Below, piece by piece: positions 15,301-30,000 of a stretch of 64,000 nucleotides of DNA. Below the pieces are notes generated by a model. That model was not told the origin of the DNA. It did not search any database and saw nothing but the letters and a program-made list of their open reading frames with translations. Positions within the stretch are counted from its first letter, which is position 1; each line of letters opens with the position of its first letter. Origin of the DNA: Haematobia irritans (lineage: Eukaryota > Arthropoda > Insecta > Diptera > Muscidae); contig NC_134398.1 of the NCBI RefSeq assembly GCF_050003625.1, positions 75,073,635 to 75,137,634 on the forward strand, given 5' to 3'. The position numbers were made by a program, and so were the translations under genes.

Positions 15301-18300
15301 ACAAAAATACATCAACAGACAGACAGACAGACAGACAGACGGACAGACAGACGGACAGACAGACAGACGGACATCGCTAAATCGACTCAGAATTTAATTC
15401 TAAGCCGATCCGTATACTAAAAGGTTGGTCTATGATTACTCCTTCTTGGCGTTACATACAAATGCACAAACTTATTATACCCTGTACCACAGTAGTGGTG
15501 AAGGGTATAAATATGGGAAACGTTTAAATCTGAAGCAATTTTAAGGAAACTTCGAAAAAGTTTATTTATGATTTATCGCTCGATATATATGTATGAGAAG
15601 TTTAGGAAAATTAGAGTCATTTTTATAACTTTTCGACTAAGCAGTGGCGATTTTACAAGGAAAATGTTGGTATTTTGACCATTTTTGACGAAATCAGAAA
15701 AACATATATATGGGAGCTATATCTAAATCTGAACCGATTTCAACCAAATTTGGCACGCATAGCTACAATGCTAATTCTACTCCCTGTGCAAAATTTCAAC
15801 TAAATCGGAGTTAAAAATTGGCCTCTGTGGTCTTATGAGTGTAAATCGGGCGAAAGCTTTATATGGGAGATATATCCAAATCTGAACCGATTTCAAGCAA
15901 ATTTGGCACGCATAGTTACAACGCTAATTCTACTCCCTATGCAAAATTTCAACTAAATCGGAGCAAAAAATTGGCCTCTGTGGGCAAATGAGTGTAAATC
16001 GGGCGAAAGCTATATATGGGAGCTATATCTAAATCTGAACCGATTTTGCTGATATTTTGCAAGTTTTTCGAGACTCATAAAATATTCGGATGTACGGAAT
16101 TTGAGGAAGATCGGTTGATATACACGCCAATTATGACCAGATCGGTGAAAAATATATATGGCGGCTATATCTAAATCTGAACCGATTTTTTCCAAAATCA
16201 ATAGGGATCGTCTTTGAGCCGAAACAGGACCCTATACCAAATTTTAGGACAATCGGACTAAAACTGCGAGCTGTACTTTGCACACAAAAATACATCAACA
16301 GACAGACAGACAGACAGACAGACAGACGGACAGACAGACAGACGGACATCGCTAAATCGACTCAGAATTTAATTCTAAGCCGATCCGTATACTAAAAGGT
16401 TGGTCTATGATTACTCCTTCTTGGCGTTACATACAAATGCACAAACTTATTATACCCTGTACCACAGTAGTGGTGAAGGGTATAAATATGGGAAACGTTT
16501 AAATCTGAAGCAATTTTAAGGAAACTTCGAAAAAGTTTATTTATGATTTATCGCTCGATATATATGTATGAGAAGTTTAGGAAAATTAGAGTCATTTTTA
16601 CAACTTTTCGACTAAGCAGTGGCGATTTTACAAGGAAAATGTTGGTATTTTGACCATTTTTGACGAAATCAGAAAAACATATATATGGGAGCTATATCTA
16701 AATCTGAACCGATTTCAACCAAATTTGGCACGCATAGCTACAATGCTAATTCTACTCCCTGTGCAAAATTTCAACTAAATCGGAGTTAAAAATTGGCCTC
16801 TGTGGTCTTATGAGTGTAAATCGGGCGAAAGCTTTATATGGGAGATATATCCAAATCTGAACCGATTTCAAGCAAATTTGGCACGCATAGTTACAACGCT
16901 AATTCTACTCCCTATGCAAAATTTCAACTAAATCGGAGCAAAAAGTTCGCCTCTGTGGGCAAATGAGTGTAAATCGGGCGAAAGCTATATATGGGAGCTA
17001 TATCTAAATCTGAACCGATTTTGCTGATATTTTGCAAGTTTTTCTAGACTCATAAAATATTCGGATGTACGGAATTTGAGGAAGATCGGTTGATATACAC
17101 GCCAATTATGACCAGATCGGTGAAAAATATATATGGCGGCTATATCTAAATCTGAACCGATTTTTTCCAAAATCAATAGGGATCGTCTTTGAGCCGAAAC
17201 AGGACCCTATACCAAATTTTAGGACAATCGGACTAAAACTGCGAGCTGTACTTTGCACACAAAAATACATCAACAGACAGACAGACAGACAGACAGACGG
17301 ACAGACAGACGGACAGACAGACAGACGGACATCGCTAAATCGACTCAGAATTTAATTCTAAGCCGATCCGTATACTAAAAGGTTGGTCTATGATTACTCC
17401 TTCTTGGCGTTACATACAAATGCACAAACTTATTATACCCTGTACCACAGTAGTGGTGAAGGGTATAAATATGGGAAACGTTTAAATCTGAAGCAATTTT
17501 AAGGAAACTTCGAAAAAGTTTATTTATGATTTATCGCTCGATATATATGTATGAGAAGTTTAGGAAAATTAGAGTCATTTTTACAACTTTTCGACTAAGC
17601 AGTGGCGATTTTACAAGGAAAATGTTGGTATTTTGACCATTTTTGACGAAATCAGAAAAACATATATATGGGAGCTATATCTAAATCTGAACCGATTTCA
17701 ACCAAATTTGGCACGCATAGCTACAATGCTAATTCTACTCCCTGTGCAAAATTTCAACTAAATCGGAGTTAAAAATTGGCCTCTGTGGTCTTATGAGTGT
17801 AAATCGGGCGAAAGCTTTATATGGGAGATATATCCAAATCTGAACCGATTTCAAGCAAATTTGGCACGCATAGTTACAACGCTAATTCTACTCCCTATGC
17901 AAAATTTCAACTAAATCGGAGCAAAAAATTGGCCTCTGTGGGCAAATGAGTGTAAATCGGGCGAAAGCTATATATGGGAGCTATATCTAAATCTGAACCG
18001 ATTTTGCTGATATTTTTCAAGTTTTTCGAGACTCATAAAATATTCGGATGTACGGAATTTGAGGAAGATCGGTTGATATACACGCCAATTATGACCAGAT
18101 CGGTGAAAAATATATATGGCGGCTATATCTAAATCTGAACCGATTTTTTCCAAAATCAATAGGGATCGTCTTTGAGCCGAAACAGGACCCTATACCAAAT
18201 TTTAGGACAATCGGACTAAAACTGCGAGCTGTACTTTGCACACAAAAATACATCAACAGACAGACAGACAGACAGACAGACGGACAGACAGACGGACAGA

Positions 18301-20245
18301 CAGACAGACGGACATCGCTAAATCGACTCAGAATTTAATTCTAAGCCGATCCGTATACTAAAAGGTTGGTCTATGATTACTCCTTCTTGGCGTTACATAC
18401 AAATGCACAAACTTATTATACCCTGTACCACAGTAGTGGTGAAGGGTATAAATATGGGAAACGTTTAAATCTGAAGCAATTTTAAGGAAACTTCGAAAAA
18501 GTTTATTTATGATTTATCGCTCGATATATATGTATGAGAAGTTTAGGAAAATTAGAGTCATTTTTACAACTTTTCGACTAAGCAGTGGCGATTTTACAAG
18601 GAAAATGTTGGTATTTTGACCATTTTTGACGAAATCAGAAAAACATATATATGGGAGCTATATCTAAATCTGAACCGATTTCAACCAAATTTGGCACGCA
18701 TAGCTACAATGCTAATTCTACTCCCTGTGCAAAATTTCAACTAAATCGGAGTTAAAAATTGGCCTCTGTGGTCTTATGAGTGTAAATCGGGCGAAAGCTT
18801 TATATGGGAGATATATCCAAATCTGAACCGATTTCAAGCAAATTTGGCACGCATAGTTACAACGCTAATTCTACTCCCTATGCAAAATTTCAACTAAATC
18901 GGAGCAAAAAATTGGCCTCTGTGGGCAAATGAGTGTAAATCGGGCGAAAGCTATATATGGGAGCTATATCTAAATCTGAACCGATTTTGCTGATATTTTG
19001 CAAGTTTTTCTAGACTCATAAAATATTCGGATGTACGGAATTTGAGGAAGATCGGTTGATATACACGCCAATTATGACCAGATCGGTGAAAAATATATAT
19101 GGCGGCTATATCTAAATCTGAACCGATTTTTTCCAAAATCAATAGGGATCGTCTTTGAGCCGAAACAGGACCCTATACCAAATTTTAGGACAATCGGACT
19201 AAAACTGCGAGCTGTACTTTGCACACAAAAATACATCAACAGACAGACAGACAGACAGACAGACGGACAGACAGACGGACAGACAGACGGACAGACAGAC
19301 GGACAGACAGACAGACGGACATCGCTAAATCGACTCAGAATTTAATTCTAAGCCGATCCGTATACTAAAAGGTTGGTCTATGATTACTCCTTCTTGGCGT
19401 TACATACAAATGCACAAACTTATTATACCCTGTACCACAGTAGTGGTGAAGGGTATAAATATGGGAAACGTTTAAATCTGAAGCAATTTTAAGGAAACTT
19501 CGAAAAAGTTTATTTATGATTTATCGCTCGATATATATGTATGAGAAGTTTAGGAAAATTAGAGTCATTTTTACAACTTTTCGACTAAGCAGTGGCGATT
19601 TTACAAGGAAAATGTTGGTATTTTGACCATTTTTGACGAAATCAGAAACACATATATATGGGAGCTATATCTAAATCTGAACCGATTTCAACCAAATTTG
19701 GCACGCATAGCTACAATGCTAATTCTACTCCCTGTGCAAAATTTCAACTAAATCGGAGTTAAAAATTGGCCTCTGTGGTCTTATGAGTGTAAATCGGGCG
19801 AAAGCTTTATATGGGAGATATATCCAAATCTGAACCGATTTCAAGCAAATTTGGCACGCATAGTTACAACGCTAATTCTACTCCCTATGCAAAATTTCAA
19901 CTAAATCGGAGCAAAAAATTGGCCTCTGTGGGCAAATGAGTGTAAATCGGGCGAAAGCTATATATGGGAGCTATATCTAAATCTGAACCGATTTTGCTGA
20001 TATTTTGCAAGTTTTTCGAGACTCATAAAATATTCGGATGTACGGAATTTGAGGAAGATCGGTTGATATACACGCCAATTATGACCAGATCGGTGAAAAA
20101 TATATATGGCGGCTATATCTAAATCTGAACCGATTTTTTCCAAAATCAATAGGGATCGTCTTTGAGCCGAAACAGGACCCTATACCAAATTTTAGGACAA
20201 TCGGACTAAAACTGCGAGCTGTACTTTGCACACAAAAATACATCA

Positions 20246-20283
<38 letters not shown>

Positions 20284-23200
20284 GGACAGACAGACGGACA
20301 GACAGACAGACGGACATCGCTAAATCGACTCAGAATTTAATTCTAAGCCGATCCGTATACTAAAAGGTTGGTCTATGATTACTCCTTCTTGGCGTTACAT
20401 ACAAATGCACAAACTTATTATACCCTGTACCACAGTAGTGGTGAAGGGTATAAATATGGGAAACGTTTAAATCTGAAGCAATTTTAAGGAAACTTCGAAA
20501 AAGTTTATTTATGATTTATCGCTCGATATATATGTATGAGAAGTTTAGGAAAATTAGAGTCATTTTTACAACTTTTCGACTAAGCAGTGGCGATTTTACA
20601 AGGAAAATGTTGGTATTTTGACCATTTTTGACGAAATCAGAAAAACATATATATGGGAGCTATATCTAAATCTGAACCGATTTCAACCAAATTTGGCACG
20701 CATAGCTACAATGCTAATTCTACTCCCTGTGCAAAATTTCAACTAAATCGGAGTTAAAAATTGGCCTCTGTGGTCTTATGAGTGTAAATCGGGCGAAAGC
20801 TTTATATGGGAGATATATCCAAATCTGAACCGATTTCAAGCAAATTTGGCACGCATAGTTACAACGCTAATTCTACTCCCTATGCAAAATTTCAACTAAA
20901 TCGGAGCAAAAAATTGGCCTCTGTGGGCAAATGAGTGTAAATCGGGCGAAAGCTATATATGGGAGCTATATCTAAATCTGAACCGATTTTGCTGATATTT
21001 TGCAAGTTTTTCGAGACTCATAAAATATTCGGATGTACGGAATTTGAGGAAGATCGGTTGATATACACGCCAATTATGACCAGATCGGTGAAAAATATAT
21101 ATGGCGGCTATATCTAAATCTGAACCGATTTTTTCCAAAATCAATAGGGATCGTCTTTGAGCCGAAACAGGACCCTATACCAAATTTTAGGACAATCGGA
21201 CTAAAACTGCGAGCTGTACTTTGCACACAAAAATACATCAACAGACAGACAGACAGACGGACAGACAGACGGACAGACAGACAGACGGACAGACGGACAT
21301 CGCTAAATCGACTCAGAATTTAATTCTAAGCCGATCCGTATACTAAAAGGTTGGTCTATGATTACTCCTTCTTGGCGTTACATACAAATGCACAAACTTA
21401 TTATACCCTGTACCACAGTAGTGGTGAAGGGTATAAATATGGGAAACGTTTAAATCTGAAGCAATTTTAAGGAAACTTCGAAAAAGTTTATTTATGATTT
21501 ATCGCTCGATATATATGTATGAGAAGTTTAGGAAAATTAGAGTCATTTTTACAACTTTTCGACTAAGCAGTGGCGATTTTACAAGGAAAATGTTGGTATT
21601 TTGACCATTTTTGACGAAATCAGAAAAACATATATATGGGAGCTATATCTAAATCTGAACCGATTTCAACCAAATTTGGCACGCATAGCTACAATGCTAA
21701 TTCTACTCCCTGTGCAAAATTTCAACTAAATCGGAGTTAAAAATTGGCCTCTGTGGTCTTATGAGTGTAAATCGGGCGAAAGCTTTATATGGGAGATATA
21801 TCCAAATCTGAACCGATTTCAAGCAAATTTGACACGCATAGTTACAACGCTAATTCTACTCCCTATGCAAAATTTCAACTAAATCGGAGCAAAAAAATGG
21901 CCTCTGTGGGCAAATGAGTGTAAATCGGGCGAAAGCTATATATGGGAGCTATATCTAAATCTGAACCGATTTTGCTGATATTTTGCAAGTTTTTCGAGAC
22001 TCATAAAATATTCGGATGTACGGAATTTGAGGAAGATCGGTTGATATACACGCCAATTATGACCAGATCGGTGAAAAATATATATGGCGGCTATATCTAA
22101 ATCTGAACCGATTTTTTCCAAAATCAATAGGGATCGTCTTTGAGCCGAAACAGGACCCTATACCAAATTTTAGGACAATCGGACTAAAACTGCGAGCTGT
22201 ACTTTGCACACAAAAATACATCAACAGACAGACAGACAGACAGACAGACAGACGGACAGACAGACGGACAGACAGACGGACAGACAGACAGACGGACATC
22301 GCTAAATCGACTCAGAATTTAATTCTAAGCCGATCCGTATACTAAAAGGTTGGTCTATGATTACTCCTTCTTGGCGTTACATACAAATGCACAAACTTAT
22401 TATACCCTGTACCACAGTAGTGGTGAAGGGTATAAATATGGGAAACGTTTAAATCTGAAGCAATTTTAAGGAAACTTCGAAAAAGTTTATTTATGATTTA
22501 TCGCTCGATATATATGTATGAGAAGTTTAGGAAAATTAGAGTCATTTTTACAACTTTTCGACTAAGCAGTGGCGATTTTACAAGGAAAATGTTGGTATTT
22601 TGACCATTTTTGACGAAATCAGAAAATATCAGCTATATCTAAATCTGAACCGATTTCAACCAAATTTGGCACGCATAGCTACAATGCTAATTCTACTCCC
22701 TGTGCAAAATTTCAACTAAATCGGAGCAAAAAATTGGCCTCTGTGGGCAAATGAGTGTAAATCGGGCGAAAGCTATATATGGGAGCTATATCTAAATCTG
22801 AACCGATTTTGCTGATATTTTGCAAGTTTTTCTAGACTCATAAAATATTCGGATGTACGGAATTTGAGGAAGATCGGTTGATATACACGCCAATTATGAC
22901 CAGATCGGTGAAAAATATATATGGCGGCTATATCTAAATCTGAACCGATTTTTTCCAAAATCAATAGGGATCGTCTTTGAGCCGAAACAGGACCCTATAC
23001 CAAATTTTAGGACAATCGGACTAAAACTGCGAGCTGTACTTTGCACACAAAAATACATCAACAGACAGACAGACAGAAAGACGGACAGACAGACGGACAG
23101 ACAGACAGACGGACATCACTAAATCGACTCAGAATTTAATTCTAAGCCGATCCGTATACTAAAAGGTTGGTCTATGATTACTCCTTCTTGGCGTTACATA

Positions 23201-25766
23201 CAAATGCACAAACTTATTATACCCTGTACCACAGTAGTGGTGAAGGGTATAAATATGGGAAACGTTTAAATCTGAAGCAATTTTAAGGAAACTTCGAAAA
23301 AGTTTATTTATGATTTATCGCTCGATATATATGTATGAGAAGTTTAGGAAAATTAGAGTCATTTTTACAACTTTTCGACTAAGCAGTGGCGATTTTACAA
23401 GGAAAATGTTGGTATTTTGACCATTTTTGACGAAATCAGAAAAACATATATATGGGAGCTATATCTAAATCTGAACCGATTTCAACCAAATTTGGCACGC
23501 ATAGCTACAATGCTAATTCTACTCCCTGTGCAAAATTTCAACTAAATCGGAGTTAAAAATTGGCCTCTGTGGTCTTATGAGTGTAAATCGGGCGAAAGCT
23601 TTATATGGGAGATATATCCAAATCTGAACCGATTTCAAGCAAATTTGGCACGCATAGTTACAACGCTAATTCTACTCCCTATGCAAAATTTCAACTAAAT
23701 CGGAGCAAAAAATTGGCCTCTGTGGGCAAATGAGTGTAAATCGGGCGAAAGCTATATATGGGAGCTATATCTAAATCTGAACCGATTTTGCTGATATTTT
23801 GCAAGTTTTTCGAGACTCATAAAATATTCGGATGTACGGAATTTGAGGAAGATCGGTTGATATACACGCCAATTATGACCAGATCGGTGAAAAATATATA
23901 TGGCGGCTATATCTAAATCTGAACCGATTTTTTCCAAAATCAATAGGGATCGTCTTTGAGCCGAAACAGGACCCTATACCAAATTTTAGGACAATCGGAC
24001 TAAAACTGCGAGCTGTACTTTGCACACAAAAATACATCAACAGACAGACAGACAGACAGACGGACAGACAGACGGACAGACAGACAGACGGACATCGCTA
24101 AATCGACTCAGAATTTAATTCTAATCCGATCCGTATACTAAAAGGTTGGTCTATGATTACTCCTTCTTGGCGTTACATACAAATGCACAAACTTATTATA
24201 CCCTGTACCACAGTAGTGGTGAAGGGTATAAATATGGGAAACGTTTAAATCTGAAGCAATTTTAAGGAAACTTCGAAAAAGTTTATTTATGATTTATCGC
24301 TCGATATATATGTATGAGAAGTTTAGGAAAATTAGAGTCATTTTTACAACTTTTCGACTAAGCAGTGGCGATTTTACAAGGAAAATGTTGGTATTTTGAC
24401 CATTTTTGACGAAATCAGAAAAACATATATATGGGAGCTATATCTAAATCTGAACCGATTTCAACCAAATTTGGCACGCATAGCTACAATGCTAATTCTA
24501 CTCCCTGTGCAAAATTTCAACTAAATCGGAGTTAAAAATTGGCCTCTGTGGTCTTATGAGTGTAAATCGGGCGAAAGCTTTATATGGGAGATATATCCAA
24601 ATCTGAACCGATTTCAAGCAAATTTGGCACGCATAGTTACAACGCTAATTCTACTCCCTATGCAAAATTTCAACTAAATCGGAGCAAAAAATTGGCCTCT
24701 GTGGGCAAATGAGTGTAAATCGGGCGAAAGCTATATATGGGAGCTATATCTAAATCTGAACCGATTTTGCTGATATTTTGCAAGTTTTTCGAGACTCATA
24801 AAATATTCGGATGTACGGAATTTGAGGAAGATCGGTTGATATACACGCCAATTATGACCAGATCGGTGAAAAATATATATGGCGGCTATATCTAAATCTG
24901 AACCGATTTTTTCCAAAATCAACAGGGATCGTCTTTGACCCGAAACAGGACCCTATACCAAATTTTAGGACAATCGGACTAAAACTGCGAGCTGTACTTT
25001 GCACACAAAAATACATCAACAGACAGACAGACAGACGGACAGACAGACGGACAGACAGACAGACGGACATCGCTAAATCGACTCAGAATTTAATTCTAAG
25101 CCGATCCGTATACTAAAAGGTTGGTCTATGATTACTCCTTCTTGGCGTTACATACAAATGCACAAACTTATTATACCCTGTACCACAGTAGTGGTGAAGG
25201 GTATAAATATGGGAAACGTTTAAATCTGAAGCAATTTTAAGGAAACTTCGAAAAAGTTTATTTATGATTTATCGCTCGATATATATGTATGAGAAGTTTA
25301 GGAAAATTAGAGTCATTTTTACAACTTTTCGACTAAGCAGTGGCGATTTTACAAGGAAAATGTTGGTATTTTGACCATTTTTGACGAAATCAGAAAAACA
25401 TATATATGGGAGCTATATCTAAATCTGAACCGATTTCAACCAAATTTGGCACGCATAGCTACAATGCTAATTCTACTCCCTGTGCAAAATTTCAACTAAA
25501 TCGGAGTTAAAAATTGGCCTCTGTGGTCTTATGAGTGTAAATCGGGCGAAAGCTTTATATGGGAGATATATCCAAATCTGAACCGATTTCAAGCAAATTT
25601 GGCACGCATAGTTACAACGCTAATTCTACTCCCTATGCAAAATTTCAACTAAATCGGAGCAAAAAATTGGCCTCTGTGGGCAAATGAGTGTAAATCGGGC
25701 GAAAGCTATATATGGGAGCTATATCTAAATCTGAACCGATTTTGCTGATATTTTGCAAGTTTTTCG
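11088..25766 (+). repeat. Higher-order repeat, copy 1 (15 monomers)
   Basis: Monomer spacings here run 1015, 999, 975, 1011, 983, 975, 983, 983, 1007, 995, 983, 837, 979, 979, 975, and the same series follows in the next block with one 4-bp change. Private variants recur at an offset of 14,679 bp, for example 'ccattttggacg' near 11,712, a 12-bp deletion near 12,945, 'gatatatacgtatg' near 13,590, 'aaaaagttcgcc' near 16,940 and 'catcactaaatc' near 23,113. The left limit is set by a ctaga/cgaga difference at 11,087 versus 25,766. Confidence 0.9.
22624..22634 (+). other. Internal deletion of one sub-repeat (837-bp monomer)
   Basis: The text 'cagaaaatatcagctata' replaces the normal 'cagaaaaacatatatatggg', and the monomer then has one fewer ~150-bp sub-repeat. 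The duplicate block carries the same event at about 37,299-37,309, in a monomer of 833 bp. Confidence 0.85.
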
Positions 25767-27016
25767 AGACTCATAAAATATTCGGATGTACGGAATTTGA
25801 GGAAGATCGGTTGATATACACGCCAATTATGACCAGATCGGTGAAAAATATATATGGCGGCTATATCTAAATCTGAACCGATTTTTTCCAAAATCAATAG
25901 GGATCGTCTTTGAGCCGAAACAGGACCCTATACCAAATTTTAGGACAATCGGACTAAAACTGCGAGCTGTACTTTGCACACAAAAATACATCAACAGACA
26001 GACAGACAGACAGACGGACAGACAGACGGACAGACAGACGGACAGACAGACGGACAGACAGACGGACAGACAGACAGACGGACATCGCTAAATCGACTCA
26101 GAATTTAATTCTAAGCCGATCCGTATACTAAAAGGTTGGTCTATGATTACTCCTTCTTGGCGTTACATACAAATGCACAAACTTATTATACCCTGTACCA
26201 CAGTAGTGGTGAAGGGTATAAATATGGGAAACGTTTAAATCTGAAGCAATTTTAAGGAAACTTCGAAAAAGTTTATTTATGATTTATCGCTCGATATATA
26301 TGTATGAGAAGTTTAGGAAAATTAGAGTCATTTTTACAACTTTTCGACTAAGCAGTGGCGATTTTACAAGGAAAATGTTGGTATTTTGACCATTTTGGAC
26401 GAAATCAGAAAAACATATATATGGGAGCTATATCTAAATCTGAACCGATTTCAACCAAATTTGGCACGCATAGCTACAATGCTAATTCTACTCCCTGTGC
26501 AAAATTTCAACTAAATCGGAGTTAAAAATTGGCCTCTGTGGTCTTATGAGTGTAAATCGGGCGAAAGCTTTATATGGGAGATATATCCAAATCTGAACCG
26601 ATTTCAAGCAAATTTGGCACGCATAGTTACAACGCTAATTCTACTCCCTATGCAAAATTTCAACTAAATCGGAGCAAAAAATTGGCCTCTGTGGGCAAAT
26701 GAGTGTAAATCGGGCGAAAGCTATATATGGGAGCTATATCTAAATCTGAACCGATTTTGCTGATATTTTGCAAGTTTTTCGAGACTCATAAAATATTCGG
26801 ATGTACGGAATTTGAGGAAGATCGGTTGATATACACGCCAATTATGACCAGATCGGTGAAAAATATATATGGCGGCTATATCTAAATCTGAACCGATTTT
26901 TTCCAAAATCAATAGGGATCGTCTTTGAGCCGAAACAGGACCCTATACCAAATTTTAGGACAATCGGACTAAAACTGCGAGCTGTACTTTGCACACAAAA
27001 ATACATCAACAGACAA

Positions 27017-27058
<42 letters not shown>

Positions 27059-30000
27059 GGACAGACAGACGGACAGACAGACAGACGGACATCGCTAAAT
27101 CGACTCAGAATTTAATTCTAAGCCGATCCGTATACTAAAAGGTTGGTCTATGATTACTCCTTCTTGGCGTTACATACAAATGCACAAACTTATTATACCC
27201 TGTACCACAGTAGTGGTGAAGGGTATAAATATGGGAAACGTTTAAATCTGAAGCAATTTTAAGGAAACTTCGAAAAAGTTTATTTATGATTTATCGCTCG
27301 ATATATATGTATGAGAAGTTTAGGAAAATTAGAGTCATTTTTATAACTTTTCGACTAAGCAGTGGCGATTTTACAAGGAAAATGTTGGTATTTTGACCAT
27401 TTTTGACGAAATCAGAAAAACATATATATGGGAGCTATATCTAAATCTGAACCGATTTCAACCAAATTTGGCACGCATAGCTACAATGCTAATTCTACTC
27501 CCTGTGCAAAATTTCAACTAAATCGGAGTTAAAAATTGGCCTCTGTGGTCTTATGAGTGTAAATCGGGCGAAAGCTTTATATGGGAGATATATCCAAATC
27601 TGAACCGATTTCAAGCACATTTGGCACACAACGCTAATTCTACTCCCTATGCAAAATTTCAACTAAATCGGAGCAAAAAATTGGCCTCTGTGGGCAAATG
27701 AGTGTAAATCGGGCGAAAGCTATATATGGGAGCTATATCTAAATCTGAACCGATTTTGCTGATATTTTGCAAGTTTTTCGAGACTCATAAAATATTCGGA
27801 TGTACGGAATTTGAGGAAGATCGGTTGATATACACGCCAATTATGACCAGATCGGTGAAAAATATATATGGCGGCTATATCTAAATCTGAACCGATTTTT
27901 TCCAAAATCAATAGGGATCGTCTTTGAGCCGAAACAGGACCCTATACCAAATTTTAGGACAATCGGACTAAAACTGCGAGCTGTACTTTGCACACAAAAA
28001 TACATCAACAGACAGACAGACAGACGGACAAACAGACGGACAGACAGACAGACGGACATCGCTAAATCGACTCAGAATTTAATTCTAAGCCGATCCGTAT
28101 ACTAAAAGGTTGGTCTATGATTACTCCTTCTTGGCGTTACATACAAATGCACAAACTTATTATACCCTGTACCACAGTAGTGGTGAAGGGTATAAATATG
28201 GGAAACGTTTAAATCTGAAGCAATTTTAAGGAAACTTCGAAAAAGTTTATTTATGATTTATCGCTCGATATATACGTATGAGAAGTTTAGGAAAATTAGA
28301 GTCATTTTTACAACTTTTCGACTAAGCAGTGGCGATTTTACAAGGAAAATGTTGGTATTTTGACCATTTTTGACGAAATCAGAAAAACATATATATGGGA
28401 GCTATATCTAAATCTGAACCGATTTCAACCAAATTTGGCACGCATAGCTACAATGCTAATTCTACTCCCTGTGCAAAATTTCAACTAAATCGGAGTTAAA
28501 AATTGGCCTCTGTGGTCTTATGAGTGTAAATCGGGCGAAAGCTTTATATGGGAGATATATCCAAATCTGAACCGATTTCAAGCAAATTTGGCACGCATAG
28601 TTACAACGCTAATTCTACTCCCTATGCAAAATTTCAACTAAATCGGAGCAAAAAATTGGCCTCTGTGGGCAAATGAGTGTAAATCGGGCGAAAGCTATAT
28701 ATGGGAGCTATATCTAAATCTGAACCGATTTTGCTGATATTTTGCAAGTTTTTCGAGACTCATAAAATATTCGGATGTACGGAATTTGAGGAAGATCGGT
28801 TGATATACACGCCAATTATGACCAGATCGGTGAAAAATATATATGGCGGCTATATCTAAATCTGAACCGATTTTTTCCAAAATCAATAGGGATCGTCTTT
28901 GAGCCGAAACAGGACCCTATACCAAATTTTAGGACAATCGGACCAAAACTGCGAGCTGTACTTTGCACACAAAAATACATCAACAGACAGACAGACAGAC
29001 AGACGGACAGACAGACGGACAGACAGACGGACAGACAGACGGACAGACGGACAGACAGACAGACGGACATCGCTAAATCGACTCAGAATTTAATTCTAAG
29101 CCGATCCGTATACTAAAAGGTTGGTCTATGATTACTCCTTCTTGGCGTTACATACAAATGCACAAACTTATTATACCCTGTACCACAGTAGTGGTGAAGG
29201 GTATAAATATGGGAAACGTTTAAATCTGAAGCAATTTTAAGGAAACTTCGAAAAAGTTTATTTATGATTTATCGCTCGATATATATGTATGAGAAGTTTA
29301 GGAAAATTAGAGTCATTTTTACAACTTTTCGACTAAGCAGTGGCGATTTTACAAGGAAAATGTTGGTATTTTGACCATTTTTGACGAAATCAGAAAAACA
29401 TATATATGGGAGCTATATCTAAATCTGAACCGATTTCAACCAAATTTGGCACGCATAGCTACAATGCTAATTCTACTCCCTGTGCAAAATTTCAACTAAA
29501 TCGGAGTTAAAAATTGGCCTCTGTGGTCTTATGAGTGTAAATCGGGCGAAAGCTTTATATGGGAGATATATCCAAATCTGAACCGATTTCAAGCAAATTT
29601 GGCACGCATAGTTACAACGCTAATTCTACTCCCTATGCAAAATTTCAACTAAATCGGAGCAAAAAATTGGCCTCTGTGGGCAAATGAGTGTAAATCGGGC
29701 GAAAGCTATATATGGGAGCTATATCTAAATCTGAACCGATTTTGCTGATATTTTGCAAGTTTTTCTAGACTCATAAAATATTCGGATGTACGGAATTTGA
29801 GGAAGATCGGTTGATATACACGCCAATTATGACCAGATCGGTGAAAAATATATATGGCGGCTATATCTAAATCTGAACCGATTTTTTCCAAAATCAATAG
29901 GGATCGTCTTTGAGCCGAAACAGGACCCTATACCAAATTTTAGGACAATCGGACTAAAACTGCGAGCTGTACTTTGCACACAAAAATACATCAACAGACA